NCBI GenBank assembly: GCA_008508345.1
Contig: QNGE01000775.1
Coordinates: 125,324-189,323 of the forward strand
DNA from: Paragonimus westermani
Taxonomy: Eukaryota > Platyhelminthes > Trematoda > Plagiorchiida > Troglotrematidae
DNA: 64,000 bases
Reading direction: 5' to 3'
Part shown: one piece after another, positions 56,406 to 64,000 of the stretch
Position numbering within the stretch: the stretch's first letter is position 1
Layout of the letters: every line of letters starts with the position of its first letter
The notes under the pieces: generated by a model
What the model was told of the DNA's origin: nothing
The model's input: the letters and a program-made list of their open reading frames with translations, nothing else
The model's database searches: none
Position numbers and translations under genes: made by a program

Positions 56406-59400
56406 ACACTTCCAACGTTGTGAGTGCTGTATATGATCGTTACGTTAAATCAATTGCCTTAATTGGCTTGGGTGTTAGTAAAACAAGTTTGACTCGTTTG
56501 TGAAAAACGTTGTTGCTCACGTCTGATCCTTCTCGATGTGGGAATAAAGACGTAAGATCCAGTGTGTAATTACTTCAGAGGTGATTGAAACAACAACGTT
56601 TGTGCTGTAGATACAGTGAATGAGCATTTCACTGTCTGGCAGTTGATTGTGTCCTTGTTCATTGTAAGCACGCGGACATTGTGTGTCAGCGCGGTAAGGA
56701 CGTTTCCATGATTCGCCGTTCACGGAACGCCAATTCGCTTGCAAACGTGTAATCAGATGGGATTGTGTCATCTGACACTGCTGACAGGGTAGTTGATTCT
56801 AAGCCTACTCATATCTGCAGGTCAACACTGCATAGTCTATTGCCGCTTCTTACAGTTCCTACCGTACACTTAGTCTATACTCAACAATTCACTATTACTG
56901 TTTAATTGCAAACGACTTCTACATTTTCAAGGACATGCACAACTGACGAGCTCTAATGAGAACGAAACTCGAGTCTAGTGCTTCTTTTCGAAAGAGGCCG
57001 GCTGGAAACTCTGTCTGAATGGGAAGGCTGCGATCTTCTGTGAGTGATGGTCAACTTGAAAATAAAACCAAATCCCCGACTACTCATCAATAACTTCTAC
57101 ATTGTTGATACAACGAAATACAAGCAGGGAATTGACAATCACCGCTAAGGTTGTGGTTACGTGTGACCCTGAAGATATTGTCTTTCCTAGCCTAGTAGCC
57201 CTCCCCCTGTGAAGACACTTATTGCCTATCAAGTACCCTCTAGTCTACCAGACGGATAAAGTGGACGAGACAAAACCTCGAGTGATACCTTCTTGTGAAG
57301 TTTTGCGACTCGTCATTGTATATTTAATGGAGTAAGGAAAACAGAATATCAGAAACCTAAATTCTCCATAACCTGTCAATAAATGGTGTGGTAACCTACT
57401 CACTACTGAACTGTTATCGAAGGCAAAAGGAGTGCTGCATAAAATTGAACTTGGTTTGAAAATTTCACCTACTGGATTGGTCGCAACAGACTCACAATAA
57501 AAAATACTCTGCTTGATGACGAAAGCCAAAGCACTACCAAAACAAGTGAAAGAAGGCTGGAAGAGGTGGCTGTATCCGGTAGTCCGCAGGTGGTAATGCG
57601 ATGGACCGTGGAAATGGCTGTCTTATTTTAGTAGATTAATAATATTACCAAAGCACTGGTTCTGTTCGGGAAATAAAAGACCAACACCAAGGCGTAAGCT
57701 GTTATGTACAGACAGCTTATTTACTTCTCATCCGTCCGTAGGAGGAGATTCGTACAATTGTTGTACCGGTTGTTCCCAACTTCGTCTGCATTCGTCTGCA
57801 GGGTTGGTGAGGGGCCAACACGCATCCAAGTATGATGAGAGTAGCGTATGCACAAACGCATACACTATCTAGTCGGTTCGTTCTTTAATCCCGGTACAAG
57901 CACGTGCAAACGTACATAAACAAAACGTCATGTAACCGACTGATGCGTTCCGCGTGGGTGGTTTCAATGGTTAAGACGTAATCTGTCTGGTCAGTCATGA
58001 CTAACAAGACCATCAAACTTCACCACTCACTCTCCGTAAAGTCGTTGTGTTCATGTCCTCTAAGCCACTGGACACAGCCGGTGCAAACACGGTTTCAAAC
58101 GCAATTCAAGTTAGAAAATTTGTGAATGGATGTTTCGTATATGTACGCGCCTGGATCTGTACATCAGAAAGATAGTTAACCTAGTGGCCGGCGTTTCCGC
58201 CTTGGGACCTTTACCCAAATCATTTAAAAAAACAGCAGTTAGATCACCAGGCAGACAAATCTAACTAGACGTCCATCAGATCAGCCAAGATAACATAGTT
58301 ACCTTACTTTTCAATTAACCAAAACTTACGTGCTCACGCTGGACAGACATCACCAGGCTGTAAACTTTATGCGGACATAGTTATGCGTATGTACACATGC
58401 GTAGGCCCAGTCACTGGTAGGAGGATAGCCGAATATAATAAAATGTGGAAGTTTCGAGCGTACACTGTGTGGTTGCATACATATGGAGATGTTTACGAGG
58501 GTGATCTATCTCTGGTAGCAACCGAACTGGTTTTGCGCATTTAACTCGTATTCGGTAAACACTAAAAGGTTAACTGTTCTCGCCGCGTGTGAGGCTAGAT
58601 TATTATTTAACGACCAGTCACCATCCAGCTGCTCACCTTTCGGTCAAGAACTGAAATATCTTGTGTTGCGCAGATTTGTAATAGATTTCGTCGTTCTCAA
58701 CAGCTATCAAGTTCCTCGCTGGACTTATTTCCTGTGAGACCACCTAAAGAAAAATGCCCAAAAACGCCAAACCTCCGACAGAGTTCGTGTCACCTTCTCA
58801 TATTACTTATGCGGATTCGCATCGAAACCCAGGCAGTTAACAACCCAGTCATAAAACATTAGATACCAAGTTGCATACAGTTCCAAATTCAACAGCTGGA
58901 ATCCCTGAACGTTCAAACTGCTGACGGTCTGGAAGTCGTTGGAGTGTTTTATTGTAGTAGAACGAGCTCTCGAAATACCCTAAAGCACATCATCAGCACT
59001 TCATCAGCTGCATTCTACGGGTTTACGTAGCACAGTCCAGTTGATCTTGTGAAGCCGAAAGACAAAATCAGTGACCACGCATTCGCGCCTACACGACTCA
59101 ATGCACATCAACTGCCGTGGCAGTCTGATGCTGATAACCAAGTCATTTTTTGTACAAGACAGTACCATTCGGCATTTGTTACCGCCCCTAACAAGTTATT
59201 TAATCGTGGAAGTTAAGAGCCCTGAGGATAATTGATACCGGTGTTGGGAAGGTAAAATAGCGAAACGTAACGAAGATGAAATTTCTGAATGGACAGCATC
59301 CCGCTAGAACTGCAAATGTTGTTCAAAGTAAGCTAAACATGAAGCGAACGTTTTTGCTGAGCCATTTTGTTCAAGTTAGTCTACCGACAACACGCTGCTG

Positions 59401-59649
59401 ATGCGGTCGTAATTGTCCCCGTAAAACAACCGAAACCAGAGAAAGAAATTCCACATGATCAGGTTGAGTTAATCATGCTAAATAAATGAAATATTTCATG
59501 CACTCAAGACATGAATATTCAGCCTCTCTACGTATGCACATCTCTGGCAGAGGATGAAGCTTAAATGTGTGTGCTTGAGTCACAAACACAATACAACTGT
59601 GAAAGTCAGGGAAAAAATCGGACGCGGTCACTAATATTTGTAAAAAGTC
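56406..59649. other. AT-rich spacer, unassigned
   Basis: Minus frames at 56517-56771 and 57245-57529 lack recognisable motifs. A duplicated word (TTCGTCTGCA, 57779-57800) is a trivial local repeat. Confidence 0.4.
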
Positions 59650-60890
59650 TCTTTCAGTTTGCGGTCATTTCGAAAGTGAGAAGTGTGAGTTTGTTCCGAG
59701 ATCGGGGTAAATAAGGAATGATGGGAGAGTAATAGGACGGAGCACGTGAAAAAAATATTTGCTCAGTGATCCAGTGGCACATGTGGAAACACGATCCAGA
59801 GAGTTTCAGATCCAAGGAGTGGATTATTCCGACGGGGGTTTTGTGGAAAAGTGCCCACATATTTGGAAATGATGAGGAACAGTAAAATCAACGAATTGTT
59901 TACGGGGATACCAAGGCAAGCGGACAGATAAGTAGTGAGTTGGCAAGATGCTTCAAAGTTTTTGACAACCAACCAGAGGTAACGATAGGTGAACAATTCA
60001 TCCGATGAGGGAACACAGAAACCTTAATAAAACGACTAACGAAGTGTTGGGGAGTAAGGAGAGATGCCAAATGCACGAACTTCTCTGGATTCCAGTGAAC
60101 AGATCACTATCATGAAATGATATTGTTATACTGTCACCCAAAGTACTCTGAAGATATTCAACGGAAACCATTCGAGGTAGAGATTCGTTATTCATATGAA
60201 GAGAAGAGCATGCACTGAAAGGTTTCTCATACTGATTTCGTTTGTTGAGCAAAAACCAAATGTCAAAACACTTGGGTTTGATAGGAGACGGACTGTGTGA
60301 AACTGATCTAATTATGAACTCGGTTAAACGGTGCAGGCGGACAAGAGAAGAAATCCCAACTGTTCGCTTATTGCCCATCACCACATCGTCTGCATATTCG
60401 ATTGCAAATGTGTGCTTGAACATTAGTGTGGATGCAATGCAAAGTGGAAATGAGAGAGGTGAGAGGATTGCGCTCTGTGGAACACCGAAGCCAATGATGG
60501 TTGGTGATGAGGCTTGACCACCGAATCGAACGGATTAATTACAGTTTGCAGTGTAATCACGTGGAGGCCGGAGAGTGGAAGTTTGAACTCCAGATTGTTT
60601 GATAACTTCGATCAGCTTCACATTATTGTCGCATTCGAAAGCATCTCTGTGGTCTACTGAGCATATGTGGACGGTTCTCAATTTTCCGCTGATTGTTGAC
60701 AGAATGGAATGAACTAAGCAAGCTAGAACATTCGAAGATGAGAGTGGACGACGATAGGCCGACTGGCTAGAGTCTAGGATGTTTATCCCAGCACATATAT
60801 GAGCAAGAATTGGTTTTTCAAAAACCTTCGGTGAAGCAGATATAAATGATACCGAAATAAAATCAATCGCACACTTACTTGCCTGTCTTT
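59650..60890 (-). pseudogene. LINE reverse transcriptase with intact YADD
   Basis: From 60880 downward the minus strand reads ASPKVFEKPILAHICAGIN, SSQSAYRRPLSSSNVLACLV, VDHRDAFECDNNVKLIEVI (motif A, with DAF kept), FGVPQSAILSPLISTLH (motif B) and, after one frameshift near 60430, FAIEYADDVVMGNKRTVG (motif C). The C-terminal domain follows to the SLLGSETL-like block LLGSETLWIVF near 59800. Only a few breaks were noticed: a stop near 60535, one shift near 60430 and breaks after 59998. This makes it better preserved than its surroundings. I would place it among R1/RTE-like LINEs but not more precisely. Confidence 0.75.
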
Positions 60891-61945
60891 ATTAGCCGGT
60901 TACACTAAAAGCTACATCAAGCCAATACTCAACCCGTGTGATCACGAAAAAAGAAAATTTTGTCCACTTCAAAGTTAGTAAAAGACGATCAGTTGTGGAT
61001 TGCCACTGTACTGCTATTTATAATGTTTTGTTTCAACGGGGTGTCCGTTGTTCTTGGACCTTACTTTTAGCTCCTGTTTACCGAGAATATGACAGATGAT
61101 GAGTTCTTCCCCGTTAGATAATGAAGTTCGGAGCGTTTTAACTGTTGGAAGCGTGGAGTTATTGACAGTGTGTACTTTAACCTAAGAGATTTGAAAATAG
61201 TGAATAGACTTTCGAAAACAAAAAACGGTCAAGTTCTATTCCCCCATCTGTCATTTGTTCATCCGACGCTTCGGCGATTTACGCGACAATTTCCCCTTAA
61301 CCTTTTTATTAGTTGACTTGAACACCTTCTTATCACGGGCAGCTTATGCGTTTCGAGAAGTCATCTACACACAGAATACTTGTTTCCAGTTTTGAAGGTT
61401 GATGAATCTAGCTACTAGCCTACCAAACCTAGGAGATCGGTTGATGGAATTGGGAAACGGAAGGAACCGAATCATATGTTGACGAAAAACTAGAACCGTC
61501 TGGGATATCTATTCTTCTCCGGTTTAAGTAGTTTCATTAGGGCATGGACCCCTTGTGCGACATAGCCCCCATCCAATAGTTAGTCTATTCCCACCGATTC
61601 TTCTGGTAGTACATATCACATTCACGCCGAGCCAGCACGCCTTTCGTTATTCAGGTTCATAGAGATTGTACTACTTTTCGTAACAGAATTTATTCTTCTA
61701 CACTGCCGTTCTGGAAGAAACTGAACATATTAGCAATCGTGAAAATATGAACCTTTCCACTGTTCAGGGATTCCGCTAGGTGGGGGGATTGTGCTGTCCA
61801 TCTGAATACTTCTTGAGCGGAAAATCAGTCAAAACACTGACCTTAATTTTGAAGAACCTTTTCTGAATTTAGTTCTCAGTCTAAGGAATAAACGTATGCA
61901 GTCTTTGGAGGAAATATGTAAACAGTCAGCAATGGTTGCGTGATG
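60891..61945. other. AT-rich spacer, unassigned
   Basis: No recognisable coding region. The endonuclease of the LINE above should lie here on the minus strand and was not recognised. Confidence 0.4.
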
Positions 61946-62293
61946 CTACAGCGTTGGTGTATATAGCCGTTCAGGCAACTGGGCAAGAACACGTGTCATG
62001 AGGGCTGCTACAGCGGGAAAAGTTCTTCTTTCAAGGTTTTCATGGCAGAAATATTCGTAATTACTACAGATTTTCAATGGAAAAGGCTCAGAGTTCGGTT
62101 CGTACACGAGTAGATGCCTCCTGATTTTTTCCTTGGAAAACCGCAGAGAAGAGTTCTTTTCCGATAAGATGCTTGGAAAGAAGTGGAGAATGGCGCGAAA
62201 GTGGACTAAATCGGTTGATGTCACACGTGATCTGAGACTTTCAGCATGCTTGACAGTTGGCAAGTTAGCCAATTTATCGTAAAATATGATCAC
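61946..62293 (-). pseudogene. Possible mag-like gag fragment
   Basis: A 115-codon minus frame has KLANLPTVKHAESLRSRV, then after about 15 residues FPSILSEKNSSLRFSKEK. This follows the spacing of mag-like gag (LRKLGTAEHxRY...IFGEQxSLFxxR). Identities are few and no knuckle is found downstream. It may instead be an unrelated chance frame. Confidence 0.3.
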
Positions 62294-64000
62294 ACTTGAC
62301 TGAAAACTCTATACCCTAAGTGAATTCGGGTAAAATTTCAAGAGTAAACACCTCGAGATGTAAGGTTCAGCTTCTAACAAGCTTTCAATTTCGGCAGAGG
62401 AAGAACAACTCAACAAGCCTGTGGGGTGCAATATCAATTATAATAAGCAAAATCCATGAAAACTTCATCGACCGGCAAGAGTCAGTTTTAACTTGAAAAA
62501 AATATTGATTCGGTTTTCACGATTCAGCCAACAGTAGAAAACTTCTTCGTGTAGGAATCGACCTAAGTACCAGAAGCACAAAAAAGACTGGATGCAACGA
62601 TCTCGTGTAAATTGAGTTTAGAATGCCTTCTAATAGTGCGGATGTATTGCAGCATCCTTGAAAATTACCCCGTAGGAATTGCAAAATTTTTCGTATTGCC
62701 CACTCAAGCTGTACCGTTCCTGACTCAACTCATTCTGCAGATATAGTTTAAACGAGTTTCGTCGTGATATGAGCCAAAACTCACTAGAACCACTCAAATC
62801 TGGGACAAAGATAGCTTGCTGGGTAGGGCGATATGACAGGCACGCAGCTTTTCCATAGTTCGTTTATGTGGATCGGTAAAATCCACCATAGTTTTACTCC
62901 GCAAACCGTTTAGTTAGGTGACTGACAGATGATATTCTTGGTTCAAGATTTGCAACATGAAATATTAGGCAATACACCGGCCCGTTGTTCATGGGCAAAC
63001 TACACGTTTAATGAAATTTGATTACAATTTTCGTATATGACACACGGTCTGTTATCAATATGGACAAATCCACGGGTAATCTAAAGCATATTCCATGGTC
63101 ATATCAAGCATGCCAATTTACCCACATGGCTTGAGGTTACTCACTGTTGGTGCCGTTGTGATTAGAAATTTTTGCTTCAGTTTTTGGGTCTTGATTGTAC
63201 TGCTCCTGGCGAGAGGCACATATACGTCTGAGCCCACCTCGGCGACAGTTTCTGAAACATGACACCTTCTTTCCGTGAAGAAGCAAGTCGGTGGCTAAGT
63301 CTGATCATTACAATGATAAAAATTGTCATGTGAACGTCCTGATTATTATTTTTAATTCATCTAAGCTGGGGAAAAAGAAGAATATCCTTGACACTGGAAA
63401 ACATTCAACTCGCCACAAGCACCAAGAATTTTTGTTGACCTCCCCAAAAACATTCTTGTTCATTTTGTCACCTCTAGGATAATAAGTTCGTTGAACCATA
63501 CTCCAGTTCCCCCCCTCACTTGTGACAAAGAGAAAGATAAGCGGGTTCGTCTCATTCTTCTAACGAGTGTTAGCTTTCAAAAATAACTGCTTGTTGTCAT
63601 TGCCTAGAATAGCGTGTACTGCAATGATACTAATGCATATGTGATCTAGTCTTATCTGCAAGGTGAACCCCTTGCACAATCTACATTTAGAAAAACTCCC
63701 GGCTAACCTACTCCTAAACAATATACGTTGCTTTGTATGAGACCTTTAACTTCATCGGGGTGGAGCGTAGGCAAGAGATATGGAAAGATTTATATACTCA
63801 AACTTCATGAGGCTGATAGAATTCATGGGACGTTTAAAGAAAATTTTCGGAAGTGCACAGTTTCACTCCCTTTTAGTCATGGTTTGAGTTGCGCCGTCAT
63901 CTACTGATAGCAGAGACACTAAATCTCTCGTGATATCAAAACCATTAACTATATGATTGAGACTACCGTCTATATTTTAGGGTGGTTGACACCCCACGAT
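62294..64000. other. AT-rich spacer, unassigned
   Basis: The only frame of note is 63291-63482 (plus, 63 codons), with no domain. No tRNA or repeat structure was noticed. Confidence 0.4.

Noticed and set aside
59205..59275. CTGAGGA ... GCGAAACGT reminiscent of a hammerhead core
   Set aside because: CTGATGA is altered and there is no pairing for stem II.
61946..62293. 115-codon minus frame as a host exon
   Set aside because: No splice context could be supported, and the weak gag-like spacing is a simpler explanation.
1..64000. CRISPR arrays, bacterial operons, ribosome binding sites, terminators
   Set aside because: The content is eukaryotic retroelements; no regularly spaced repeats or operon structure exist.

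Overview
The window looks like gene-poor, transposon-rich nuclear DNA from a flatworm, most probably a digenean trematode. This is an inference. The LTR retrotransposon gag/pol types (BEL/Pao, a mag-like Ty3/gypsy lineage, and a CsRn1/Boudicca-like gypsy with a CHCC gag knuckle) and the RTE and CR1/Jockey-like LINEs resemble families described from Clonorchis and Schistosoma. I found no convincing host protein-coding gene, rRNA gene or intact tRNA gene. Almost every open frame of note is a piece of a mobile element, usually broken by frameshifts or stops. One ambiguous base lies at 39826, and some frameshifts could be assembly errors.

From 1 to about 9.3 kb the window holds a BEL/Pao element (plus strand, reverse transcriptase deleted), a mag-like gypsy element (plus, integrase lost) and a CR1/Jockey-like LINE (minus). 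A long-terminal-repeat-like sequence occurs three times (1-233, 9301-9535, 23291-23540). From 9.5 to 24 kb there are a possible GIY-YIG fragment, a possible LINE endonuclease piece, an RTE-type LINE (minus, 15.8-17.8 kb), a decayed LINE (plus, 19-19.9 kb) and a LINE reverse transcriptase frame that stays open for more than 400 codons (21214-22485).

The best-preserved complete element is a minus-strand CsRn1-like gypsy at 24293-29854. It has two LTRs of about 533 bp, a primer-binding-site candidate, a polypurine tract, and recognisable gag, protease, RT, RNase H and integrase. Its coding region carries several disabling changes although the LTRs are almost identical.

Beyond 30 kb the DNA looks more AT-rich and older. 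It holds only remnants, recognised from protein motifs: a minus-strand mag-like gag-protease (32.2-33.5 kb), a LINE C-terminus (39.1-39.5 kb), a gypsy RT-RNase H remnant (40.8-42.1 kb, minus), LINE RT fragments (48.1, 51.0 and 56.2 kb), a mag-like RNase H-integrase remnant (54.4-55.6 kb, plus), a LINE RT with an intact YADD box (59.65-60.9 kb, minus) and tRNA-like promoter sequences suggestive of SINEs. The genes do not cooperate in a host pathway. They are independent, mostly dead copies of selfish elements in what is probably intergenic or intronic DNA.
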